Source: Chromatiales bacterium
GTDB lineage: Bacteria > Pseudomonadota > Gammaproteobacteria > UBA6429 > Thiohalophilaceae
NCBI GenBank assembly: GCA_027001895.1
Contig: JALTLP010000139.1
Location: 1-5,388, forward strand
Length of the DNA: 5,388 nucleotides
Direction of reading: 5' to 3'
The notes beneath the pieces are model-generated. The model did not search any database and was not told the DNA's origin. It saw only the letters and a list, made by a program, of their open reading frames with translations. Made by a program: the position numbers and the translations under genes. Positions within the stretch are counted from its first letter, which is position 1, and every line of letters begins with the position of its first letter. Positions 1 to 5,370 of the stretch are shown here, piece after piece.

Positions 1-1119
1 ACTTTTTTCAATAGCAAAATCAATTTCTTCTTCGGTTGTATATTTACCAAGTGTAAATCGAATTGAGCTATGCGCCAGTTCATCATTACGGCCAATGGCA
101 CGTAATACGTAAGAAGGTTCAAGACTTGATGAAGTACAGGCTGAACCCGATGAAACGGCAAGATCTTTTAAGGCCATCATTAAAGATTCACCTTCAACAT
201 AGTTAAAGCTGATGTTGATGTTATGCGGTACGCGATGTTCCATGTCACCGTTTACATACACTTCTTCAATGTCTTTCAGGCCTTCAAACAAACGGTCACG
301 TAATTTTGCTATACGTTCATTGTCTGCCTGCATTTCTTCTTTAGCAATGCGGAAAGCTTCACCCATACCAACAATTTGATGAGTCGCTAATGTACCAGAA
401 CGCATACCCCGTTCATGACCACCGCCATGCATTTGTGCTTCCACACGAATACGTGGTTTACGGCGTACATATAAAGCACCAATACCTTTCGGCCCGTAAA
501 TTTTATGTGCTGACATTGATAACAAATCCACTTTCATTGTTTCCATATCAATTTCAACTTTGCCACAGCTTTGTGCGGCATCAACATGGAAGATAATGCC
601 GCGCTCACGGGTAATTTCACCGATGGCAGCTATATCATTGATAACACCGATTTCGTTGTTTACATGCATAATGGAAACAAGAATGGTGTCGTCACGTATG
701 GCGGCTTTTAATTTATCAAGATCGATTAAGCCGTTGGTTTCAGGATCAAGGTAAGTAACTTCGTAGCCTTCCCGCTCCAGTTGACGGCAGGTATCCAGAA
801 CCGCTTTATGTTCGGTTCTGGAAGTAATAATGTGCTTGCCTTTTTTATGATAAAAATGCGCCACACCTTTAATCGCAAGGTTATCTGATTCTGTCGCACC
901 GGATGTCCAGACAATTTCTTTTGGATTGGCGTTAATTAAAGCGGCAACATCTTTACGCGCCTGTTCCACTGCTTTATCGGCAGACCAGCCAAAAGGATGC
1001 GAGCGCGAAGCCGGGTTACCAAAGTTTCCTTCCAACGTTAAACAATCACACATTGCTTTGGCAACGCGCTTATCAACCGGTGTTGTAGCAGAATAGTCAA
1101 AATAAATGGGGGTTTTCAT
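1..1119 (-). CDS. iscS: Cysteine desulfurase IscS, 3' end cut off by window edge
   Basis: IscS is a cytosolic, PLP-dependent enzyme that converts L-cysteine to alanine and passes the sulfur as a persulfide to IscU for Fe-S cluster assembly and to tRNA-thiolation partners. Reading back from the ATG at 1119 gives 373 uninterrupted codons starting MKTPIYFDYSATTPVD. The order of motifs is the GNPASRSHPFGW segment, TSGATESDNLAIKG, TEHKAVLDTCRQLEREG, the PLP lysine K206 in SAHKIYGPKG (codon 502-504), HGGGHERGMRSGT, and the mobile-loop catalytic cysteine C328 in SSGSACTSSSLEPSYV (codon 136-138). Numbering matches E. coli IscS (404 residues), as recalled from memory, without gaps, so about 31 C-terminal residues lie beyond base 1. 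The start is 35 bases after the iscR stop, with GAAGG 13 bases upstream as a rather distant ribosome binding site. It is probably transcribed from the iscR promoter, with iscU and other isc genes expected next outside the window. Confidence 0.98.
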   Translation of the reverse strand, partial: MKTPIYFDYSATTPVDKRVAKAMCDCLTLEGNFGNPASRSHPFGWSADKAVEQARKDVAALINANPKEIVWTSGATESDNLAIKGVAHFYHKKGKHIITSRTEHKAVLDTCRQLEREGYEVTYLDPETNGLIDLDKLKAAIRDDTILVSIMHVNNEIGVINDIAAIGEITRERGIIFHVDAAQSCGKVEIDMETMKVDLLSMSAHKIYGPKGIGALYVRRKPRIRVEAQMHGGGHERGMRSGTLATHQIVGMGEAFRIAKEEMQADNERIAKLRDRLFEGLKDIEEVYVNGDMEHRVPHNINISFNYVEGESLMMALKDLAVSSGSACTSSSLEPSYVLRAIGRNDELAHSSIRFTLGKYTTEEEIDFAIEKS

Positions 1120-1154
1120 AGTATGTTCGGAACCTTCAACTTATTAATACCAGT

Positions 1155-1622
1155 TTAAAAATTTTCAGCGATAGCGCTGGCACTTTGCTTATTCTCTTGC
1201 ATTTGCGCTACGTCCTGCACCGCTTGTTTCTGAACAAGTTGGCCAAGGCTGATACCCATTAAAAACCCATGGATCTGGCTGCTGAGTTCCATCCACAAGT
1301 CATGCGTTAAGCACGGATGGCCATCCTGACAATTAGCCAGGCCACCACATCGAGTCGATTCAATTTTTTCATCGACTGCGGTTATCACCTGGGCTACTGC
1401 AATGTCGTCAGCATTACGACTCAACCGATAACCACCACCCGGACCACGGGTACTGTCTACAAGTTCGTTTTTACGTAACTTTGAGAACAATTGTTCTAAA
1501 TAAGAAAGAGAAATTCCCTGACGCTGGGAAATATCAGCTAAAGTAATTGGACCCTTATCGTAATGCAGGGCTAAGTCTAACATAGCTGTAACCGCGTAAC
1601 GGCCTTTTGTTGTTAATCGCAT
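1155..1622 (-). CDS. iscR: Fe-S cluster-sensing transcriptional regulator IscR (Rrf2 family)
   Basis: IscR is a dimeric winged-helix regulator. The [2Fe-2S] form represses the isc operon, and the apo form still controls other promoters. The 155-residue protein starts MRLTTKGRYAVTAMLDLALH, typical of Rrf2 proteins. The recognition helix region is around residues 28-48 (ISQRQGISLSYLEQLFSKLR), followed by the wing GPGGGYRLSR at 60-69. The cluster ligands are all present: C92, C98, C104 and H107 in the segment from TRC to LTH. These are the same positions as in E. coli IscR, and they separate it from RsrR or NsrR paralogues. The ATG has a good ribosome binding site (AAGGTAGG, 6-base spacer). It is the first gene of the isc unit, 132 bases after cysE and 35 bases before iscS. 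Autorepression is likely because a type 1-like IscR site overlaps its promoter. Confidence 0.98.
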   Translation of the reverse strand: MRLTTKGRYAVTAMLDLALHYDKGPITLADISQRQGISLSYLEQLFSKLRKNELVDSTRGPGGGYRLSRNADDIAVAQVITAVDEKIESTRCGGLANCQDGHPCLTHDLWMELSSQIHGFLMGISLGQLVQKQAVQDVAQMQENKQSASAIAENF

Positions 1623-1640
1623 TGAATACCTACCTTGTAC

Positions 1641-1659
1641 TAAGTCAGAAATTGACTTA
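1641..1659 (-). repeat. Perfect 7-bp inverted repeat in the iscR leader
   Basis: On the minus strand, TAAGTCA and TGACTTA are separated by ATTTC. The repeat lies between the predicted transcription start (about 1677) and the iscR ribosome binding site, 18 bases before the ATG. It could be a protein operator or a small leader hairpin. The polarity is GTCA-N5-TGAC, the reverse of the GACT-N5-AGTC core of IscR type 1 sites, so I do not call it an IscR site. Confidence 0.55.
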
Positions 1660-1683
1660 TTATTAGCACTTACTGATATTCAA

Positions 1684-1711
1684 AGTGTACAAGACCTAGT
1701 AAAATAGTCAA
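1684..1711 (-). promoter_or_regulatory. iscR promoter (-35 TTGACT, -10 TACACT)
   Basis: Reading the minus strand, TTGACT (1711-1706) and TACACT (1689-1684) are separated by 16 bases, a good sigma-70 arrangement. The expected transcription start is near 1677, leaving a leader of about 55 bases. The promoter lies wholly in the cysE-iscR gap, so the isc genes can be transcribed apart from trmJ-cysE. Confidence 0.75.
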
Positions 1712-1715
1712 GTAT
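1691..1715 (-). promoter_or_regulatory. Probable IscR type 1 operator over the iscR -35 box
   Basis: The type 1 consensus is a 25-base palindrome of the form ATASYYGACT-RWWWY-AGTCRRSTAT, quoted from memory. Here the minus strand reads ATACTTGACT, then ATTTT, then ACTAGGTCTT. The left half and the spacer match at every position. The right half matches only in part (A, T, G and G at its positions 1, 3, 5 and 6, and T at position 10). The position over the -35 box is what autorepression would need. Fe-S status would set expression of iscR and the downstream isc genes. Confidence 0.65.
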
Positions 1716-1740
1716 TTTATTTCCCCCTTAACACTTGACT
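1706..1740. repeat. Inverted repeat AGTCAAGT / ACTTGACT between cysE and iscR
   Basis: The plus strand has AGTCAAGT at 1706-1713 and ACTTGACT at 1733-1740, perfect 8-base arms separated by 19 bases. On the minus strand the inner edge extends by one G-T wobble and one more A-T pair. The left arm contains the iscR -35 box and half of the predicted IscR site, so the other arm may be a second half-site in opposite orientation. It lacks a T-run, so it is a poor terminator for cysE. Confidence 0.5.
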
Positions 1741-1754
1741 GCAGCTTTACTTAG

Positions 1755-2570
1755 CTAATCCCCTTTTTTGCCAGATTCTTCGCCAAAATTCACCTCTGTA
1801 TCCATTTTTTGTTCAGCTTGTTTATCAATCTCACAAGGCCCCAAATCCGGTAAATCGGCATAATCCACTTCTGCGCCCAGGGTTTTTATTGCGGTGCACA
1901 TCTGTTGCATGTGCTCATCCATCGCGTGAATATGGTCGAGCATGGCATCAATCGCATTCACAACCGGATCCGGCATATCGTTATGCATACCATAAGCATC
2001 GAAGCCAATTTTCTTCGCAAATTCCTTGCGCACATGATCGCTGCTTTTTTTCTCAGCCTGCTGTGAAATAATGCGCCCCGGAATACCCACCACAGTTAAA
2101 CCATTCGCTACATCCTTAACCACAACGGCATTTGAACCAACTCGAACCCCATCACCGATTTCGATAGGGCCTAAAACTTTGGCACCGGCACCAACAACCA
2201 CGTTGTCACCCAGTGTTGGGTGACGCTTGCCTTTTTTCCACGACGTACCGCCCAGGGTAACACCATGATACAAGGAGCAGTCATCGCCAATCACCGCTGT
2301 TTCACCCACTACCACACCCATACCGTGGTCGATAAAAAAACGTTGGCCTATAGTCGCCGCCGGGTGAATCTCAACACCTGTTAACCAGCGTGAAAAATTG
2401 GATGAAAAGCGCGCCAGCCACTTTAATCCCCAGTTCCATAAGCGGTGATTAAAACGGTGAAAGATAACCGCCTGCAATCCCGGGCACGAAGTGATAACTT
2501 CGAACTTGTTTCGTGCAGCCGGGTCACGTTCAAAAACACATTGAATGTCCTGTTTTATCATTTTAAACAT
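1755..2570 (-). CDS. cysE: Serine O-acetyltransferase CysE (short N-terminus, isc-linked type)
   Basis: CysE transfers acetyl from acetyl-CoA to L-serine, giving O-acetylserine, the precursor that CysK or CysM sulfhydrylates to cysteine. The 271-residue protein has a short helical N-terminus (1-62, starting MFKMIKQDIQCVFERDPAAR). A left-handed beta-helix of hexapeptide repeats follows at about 65-168: GVEIHPAATIG, the FFIDHGMGVVVGETAVIGD segment with catalytic H82, HGVTLGGTSW, RHPTLGD and VGIPGR. The catalytic-dyad acid equivalent to E. coli D143 is E67; Glu is usual in this shorter class. A C-terminal, probably helical extension (about 175-235, AYGMHNDMPDPVVNAIDAML) and an acidic tail replace the short E. 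coli-type C-terminus. It starts 13 bases after trmJ, with only a weak purine-rich ribosome binding site, so coupled expression with trmJ is likely. It feeds cysteine to IscS next door. Feedback inhibition by cysteine is common in the family but cannot be judged here. Confidence 0.96.
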   Translation of the reverse strand: MFKMIKQDIQCVFERDPAARNKFEVITSCPGLQAVIFHRFNHRLWNWGLKWLARFSSNFSRWLTGVEIHPAATIGQRFFIDHGMGVVVGETAVIGDDCSLYHGVTLGGTSWKKGKRHPTLGDNVVVGAGAKVLGPIEIGDGVRVGSNAVVVKDVANGLTVVGIPGRIISQQAEKKSSDHVRKEFAKKIGFDAYGMHNDMPDPVVNAIDAMLDHIHAMDEHMQQMCTAIKTLGAEVDYADLPDLGPCEIDKQAEQKMDTEVNFGEESGKKGD

Positions 2571-2583
2571 AATTTATTCGCTT

Positions 2584-3357
2584 TTAGTCCGGTTCTTTTT
2601 TTGTCAAAACTCTGGAAACAGCCGTTAATATGCCTCGGAGTATATTAACTTCTATTTTATCCAGTCCACAACGGTTAAACAGTTTTCGTAAACGCCGCAT
2701 TAATTGCATTGGGTTAGATGGATCTAAAAAGCGGATATCCACCAGTGTCTGCTCAAGGTGTTCATAGAAATATTCAATTTCCGCAGAAGTTGCCATGGGA
2801 TGATCATTGGCTGCCTTTGCAATGTCACCTTTACTCAGCAATGCCGTCATGTATAACTCGTAACAAAGTACCTGCACAGCCGCCGCAATATTCAGCGAGG
2901 TATACTCGGCATTGGCCGGAATATGCACCAGATACTGGCATAAATCCATTTCGTCATTATTTAAGCCGGCATCTTCACGACCAAAGACAATTGCGGTTTT
3001 GCCATAGTTCACTTTATTTTCAGTGTTAAGCGCAAAAATCTTCTCGGCCATTTCGCGCGGATTGAGTTCTGGCCAGGTAACAGCACGCAGGCGCGCACTG
3101 GCACCAATTACCAGGTCACAGTCGGCAATAGCTTCTGCCAGACTGTTATATATCGTTGCGTCATAAAGCACATCGGTCGCACCTGAAGCCCGTGCATAGG
3201 CCTTACCCTGTCCTTTGATTTCAGGATAATTTTTAGGAGATACCAGCGCCAGCTCAGAAAGCGTCATGTTTTTCATTGCCCTGGCAGTGGCACCAATATT
3301 ACCCGGATGACTGGTTTCAACCAGCACGATACGTACGTTATCAATCTTGATTGTCAT
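2584..3357 (-). CDS. trmJ: tRNA (cytidine/uridine-32) 2'-O-methyltransferase TrmJ
   Basis: TrmJ is a SPOUT-class, SAM-dependent enzyme that methylates the ribose 2'-OH of nucleotide 32 in the anticodon loop of certain tRNAs. The 257 residues (E. coli about 246) begin MTIKIDNVRIVLVETSHPGN. Motif 1 is NIGATARAMKNM (20-31) with the conserved arginine R26. The knotted cofactor-binding part is FGREDAGLNNDE (125-136) and YTSLNIAAAVQVLCYELY (152-169). The C-terminal part carries the TrmJ-type FYEHLEQTL (197-205), then the LMRRLRKLFNRCG stretch and NILRGILTAVSR (238-249), which separates it from TrmL. It is divergent from suhB and 13 bases upstream of cysE, probably co-transcribed with it. Its ribosome binding site is poor (ACAAG just before TTTATG). 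An internal start is unlikely because the first strand begins within ten residues of this ATG. Confidence 0.96.
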   Translation of the reverse strand: MTIKIDNVRIVLVETSHPGNIGATARAMKNMTLSELALVSPKNYPEIKGQGKAYARASGATDVLYDATIYNSLAEAIADCDLVIGASARLRAVTWPELNPREMAEKIFALNTENKVNYGKTAIVFGREDAGLNNDEMDLCQYLVHIPANAEYTSLNIAAAVQVLCYELYMTALLSKGDIAKAANDHPMATSAEIEYFYEHLEQTLVDIRFLDPSNPMQLMRRLRKLFNRCGLDKIEVNILRGILTAVSRVLTKKEPD

Positions 3358-3385
3358 AAACTTGTTGTACTGATGTTAAACATTA

Positions 3386-3391
3386 ATTATA
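3386..3391 (-). promoter_or_regulatory. -10 box of a trmJ-cysE promoter
   Basis: The minus strand reads TATAAT, 28 bases before the trmJ ATG, giving a short leader of about 20 bases. No good -35 is visible; TTATGG at 18 bases upstream is the best candidate. It lies in the divergent trmJ-suhB region, about 50 bases from the suhB -10 box. Confidence 0.5.
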
Positions 3392-3438
3392 CCCCAGCTG
3401 TCCGCTAAACCATAAAATACTCATTTAATAAAAAACAA

Positions 3439-3447
3439 TGGTATAAT
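3439..3447 (+). promoter_or_regulatory. Extended -10 promoter of suhB
   Basis: TGGTATAAT is a perfect extended -10 element (TGn followed by TATAAT). The -35 region is weak, as expected when the extended -10 carries the promoter. Transcription would begin near 3453, giving a leader of about 54 bases that contains the boxA-like element. Confidence 0.6.
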
Positions 3448-3469
3448 TTAAGGCTACTTTGCACTAAAA

Positions 3470-3480
3470 GCTCTTTTACA
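3470..3480 (+). promoter_or_regulatory. boxA-like Nus-factor recognition element in the suhB leader
   Basis: GCTCTTTTACA differs at one position from the rRNA-type boxA GCTCTTTAACA, bound as RNA by NusB-NusE (S10). It lies between the predicted transcription start and the AAGG ribosome binding site (3492-3495), ending 11 bases before the latter. In E. coli, SuhB is part of the Nus complex and represses its own gene through a boxA in the leader. The same arrangement here makes a functional element likely, although 11-base matches occur by chance. Confidence 0.65.
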
Positions 3481-3506
3481 TCCTGACTAACAAGGTTTAA
3501 TTCACT

Positions 3507-4307
3507 ATGCAGCATCCTATGCTTAACACTGCCGTTCGTGCCGCGCGTAATGCCGGCGATATTATTGCCCGCGCGGTTGATCGTATTGATCGATTAAAAA
3601 TCAAATCCAAAAAAGAGAATGATTTTGTTAGCGAAATAGACCTGCAAGCAGAACAGGAAATTATCAACACCATTAAAAAAGCCTACCCGGAACACAGCTT
3701 CCTTGCTGAAGAAAGCGGCAAGCAGGTTGGCAGCGAGTACCAGTGGATAATCGACCCACTCGATGGCACCACCAATTTTTTATACGGTATCCCACATTTT
3801 GCGGTTTCCATTGCCCTACGTGTAAAGGGCCGTCTGGAAGTGGGTGTGGTTTATGACCCGCTTAGTCAGGAACTTTTTACTGCCGCAAGAGGCAATGGGG
3901 CACAATTAAATGGGAAACGCATCCGGGTAACCGACCGTAAAAGCCTGGAGGGTGCCCTGCTCGGCACAGGTATCCCTTATACAAAAGACCAATATGAATA
4001 CATGGACAGTTACTTTGCAATGATGAAAGATTTAATCCCCGGTACCGCCGGCATTCGCCGGGCCGGTTCGGCCGCACTTGATTTAGCCTATCTGGCCGCA
4101 GGACGTTTTGATGGTTTCTGGGAATTTAACCTTAATATATGGGACATTGCTGCCGGCATTATCTTAATTGAGGAAGCCGGCGGTATGGTGGGTGGTTTAC
4201 GTGGCGAGGCTGATTTTATCGACAAAGGCAGCATTGTTGCAGGCAACCCAAAAATCTTTAAAGCGATGCTGCAAAAAATCCAGAAACATGTTCCTTCCAA
4301 CTTATAA
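3507..4307 (+). CDS. suhB: Inositol-1-monophosphatase family protein SuhB, Nus-complex partner
   Basis: SuhB is a Mg-dependent phosphatase-fold protein. It hydrolyses inositol monophosphates in vitro, but its main cellular role in E. coli is in rRNA antitermination with NusA, NusB, NusE and NusG. The 266 residues (E. coli 267) start MQHPMLNTAVRAARNAGDII. The metal ligands are all present: E68 in FLAEESGK, D83 and D86 in the motif WIIDPLDGTTNF (80-91), and D213 in WDIAAGIILIEEAGG (212-226). The phosphate-site DGTTN is intact, so catalysis is likely preserved. RRAGSAALDLAYLAAGRFDG (184-203) is the usual substrate-side segment. The ATG follows AAGG with an 11-base spacer, slightly long. It is divergent from trmJ, as in E. 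coli and Pseudomonas. A boxA-like leader suggests Nus-dependent autoregulation. No GC-rich terminator follows, only AT-rich hairpins. Confidence 0.95.
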   Translation: MQHPMLNTAVRAARNAGDIIARAVDRIDRLKIKSKKENDFVSEIDLQAEQEIINTIKKAYPEHSFLAEESGKQVGSEYQWIIDPLDGTTNFLYGIPHFAVSIALRVKGRLEVGVVYDPLSQELFTAARGNGAQLNGKRIRVTDRKSLEGALLGTGIPYTKDQYEYMDSYFAMMKDLIPGTAGIRRAGSAALDLAYLAAGRFDGFWEFNLNIWDIAAGIILIEEAGGMVGGLRGEADFIDKGSIVAGNPKIFKAMLQKIQKHVPSNL

Positions 4308-4338
4308 AAACAATATATGTTATTGTTTATAAACATAT
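4308..4338 (+). repeat. Two overlapping, mutually exclusive AT-rich hairpins after suhB
   Basis: Directly after the suhB stop, AAACAATA (4308-4315) can pair with TATTGTTT (4321-4328) over a 5-base loop. Alternatively ATATGTT (4315-4321) can pair with AACATAT (4332-4338). Both are perfect but consist almost only of A and T, with no clean T-run, so they are weak as an intrinsic terminator. They may instead stabilise the 3' end of the message. The rest of the gap up to 4503 is AT-rich and shows no convincing promoter. Confidence 0.4.
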
Positions 4339-4503
4339 TTAGTTTATGATTTAAGCCACTTTGCTGGGCTAAAATAATTTAAATAATTTCAAATCGCACC
4401 CTTCAGAATCCATGATTGTGTACGCTAATAGCCATGAAACAGCGAACAATACACAAGATTTTTTAACCGACTTTACTGATGGATAAATAAAGCCAGGGTA
4501 TCT

Positions 4504-4794
4504 ATGCGACAATGTAAGTTAACCGTAAAACGAGGCTCCAAAGCGCTGGAAATGACCATGCGCGATGTTCTCGATAGCATGGAAGATATTGCCAACTGCG
4601 CGCAATATTCTACCGGTGTGGAAAGCTTTGAAATTTTATCCATAGAAATGCCAGAAACATGCCCAAACAGCCCCGCTACGCAAATTACCAATATCCACCC
4701 GGTTAATAATTCAGCCCCACTACATCGTAGCAAAGATGTTGTCAGTTTTTTGCTGGAACGAGAAGAACGCCTGCAATCCAACCTAACTGCCTGA
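4504..4794 (+). CDS. Hypothetical protein, 96 residues, function unknown
   Basis: I do not recognise this protein. It is small and soluble-looking, with no signal peptide or membrane segment. Residues 14-32 (ALEMTMRDVLDSMEDIAN) look helical and a second helix is likely at 77-91 (KDVVSFLLEREERLQ). A proline- and asparagine-rich stretch (50-73) lies between them. Three cysteines (C4, C32, C53) are scattered and form no metal motif. Support for translation is an AGGG ribosome binding site five bases before the ATG and an open frame that fills the space between suhB and the next gene. The opposite strand is open over almost the same bases (4473-4781), but from a TTG start, so the plus strand is preferred. 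Without homologues it could still be a chance frame. It starts 196 bases after suhB and could share its transcript. Confidence 0.55.
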   Translation: MRQCKLTVKRGSKALEMTMRDVLDSMEDIANCAQYSTGVESFEILSIEMPETCPNSPATQITNIHPVNNSAPLHRSKDVVSFLLEREERLQSNLTA

Positions 4795-4898
4795 TTATTA
4801 AACTTTTAAATCCTGACCTGGCAGGCAATTTGCAACAGCCCATTATGCCCTGTCTTCGAATATTTGACCTGATTACCCAACCATGATAACAATAGAAC

Positions 4899-4904
4899 TA
4901 TAAT
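4899..4904 (+). promoter_or_regulatory. Possible -10 box for the 116-residue membrane protein gene
   Basis: TATAAT lies 33 bases before the ATG at 4938, so transcription could start near 4911. The -35 region at the right distance (about 4876-4881, CCCAAC) is poor. A TTGACC at 4864-4869 is too far away (29 bases) to pair with it. The rest of the gap from 4795 shows no clear terminator for the preceding gene. Confidence 0.35.
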
Positions 4905-4937
4905 TATTAGTAACCGATTAGTTATTGGGATAAAGGT

Positions 4938-5288
4938 ATGCAACGAAAAATTCTGGCACTGATTACTCCACCCTTCGCCGTTTGTCGCTATGGCTGTGCA
5001 AGTTGCTGTGTTGCACCCATTTTCGTGTTCTGGCTGGCCAGCATCGGCAGTGTTATCTACGCATTCTTCGGTGGGCCATCCGGCCAGGAAGGGTTTAGCT
5101 GGGGAACACTGGCACTCGGTATTATTTTGTGGGCCATTGCCGTCAGTTGGGCCGAAACGGTTATTAAAGGTGTTAACGATGACCTTGAAAACCCTAAATG
5201 CCAGGGGAAATCGAGCACCCTTTGCAGTATTATGCCAAACAACACCCCCGATATTGACCCGATGGATGAAGTCAATAAATACCTGTAA
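4938..5288 (+). CDS. Small two-span membrane protein with N-terminal cysteine cluster
   Basis: This is a 116-residue protein of unknown function. The N-terminus has a short basic start (MQRK), then a cysteine cluster, C16, C20, C23 and C24, in VCRYGCASCC. The first hydrophobic segment is at about 25-44 (APIFVFWLASIGSVIYAFF) and the second at about 57-76 (LALGIILWAIAVSWAETVI), joined by a short Gly-rich loop (GGPSGQEGFSW). The C-terminal tail (77-116) is polar and acidic with C88 and C96. Positive charges near the N-terminus suggest that both ends face the cytoplasm. The cysteines sit next to the membrane on that side and could bind metal, a cluster or lipid, but this is inference only. The ATG has GGGA seven bases upstream and AAAGG directly before it. 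The gene has its own -10 candidate and ends shortly before the terminal hairpin. Similar short cysteine-bearing membrane proteins may exist in related bacteria; I cannot name a family. Confidence 0.75.
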   Translation: MQRKILALITPPFAVCRYGCASCCVAPIFVFWLASIGSVIYAFFGGPSGQEGFSWGTLALGIILWAIAVSWAETVIKGVNDDLENPKCQGKSSTLCSIMPNNTPDIDPMDEVNKYL

Positions 5289-5319
5289 CTCTTACAAATA
5301 AACTCCATAAGTAAAAAAA

Positions 5320-5368
5320 GCCCCCACCCCATCCCTCCCCCGAGATGGGGGAGGGCAGCTATTTTTTT
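5320..5368. terminator. GC-rich hairpin flanked by A7 and T7, probable bidirectional terminator
   Basis: CCCTCCCCC (5333-5341) and GGGGGAGGG (5347-5355) form a perfect 9-bp stem with the loop GAGAT. A run of seven T follows at 5362-5368 after CAGCTA, and seven A at 5313-5319 lie on the left. A second fold is possible: CCCCATC (5327-5333) with GATGGGG (5344-5350), closed further out by GCCC (5320-5323) with GGGC (5353-5356). This fold reaches closer to the A- and T-runs and would work as a terminator from either side. It lies 31 bases after the stop of the membrane protein gene. Confidence 0.65.
5321..5341 (-). other. G-quadruplex-type G-runs on the minus strand
   Basis: On the minus strand, four G-runs of 5, 3, 4 and 5 are separated by loops of A, AT and T. 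This satisfies the standard pattern of four runs of at least three G with loops of 1-7 bases. Such short loops favour a stable parallel quadruplex. The same bases form the C-rich arms of the terminator hairpin, so the structures compete. Whether it forms in the cell is unknown. Confidence 0.6.
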
Positions 5369-5370
5369 AT

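Noticed and set aside
726..914. Minus-strand open frame inside iscS
   Set aside because: It is out of frame with iscS, which reads through without interruption and matches the family residue by residue.
2718..3029. Plus-strand open frame of 103 codons opposite trmJ
   Set aside because: It overlaps a well-supported conserved gene and its translation shows no family features.
4354..4370. AGCC/GGCT hairpin after suhB as an intrinsic terminator
   Set aside because: Only four pairs plus a bulged AT extension, and the following bases are mixed A and T rather than a T-run.
4412..4486. A 24-codon open frame just before the 96-residue gene, possibly a leader peptide
   Set aside because: No ribosome binding site, no run of regulatory codons and no adjoining attenuator structure; a frame this short is expected by chance.
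4473..4781. Open frame of 102 codons on the minus strand with a hydrophobic stretch
   Set aside because: It needs a TTG start with a poor ribosome binding site and overlaps the plus-strand gene, which has an ATG and an AGGG site. Most likely a shadow.
4864..4904. TTGACC with TATAAT as one promoter before the membrane protein gene
   Set aside because: The spacing is 29 bases, far outside the sigma-70 range; only the TATAAT is kept, with low confidence.
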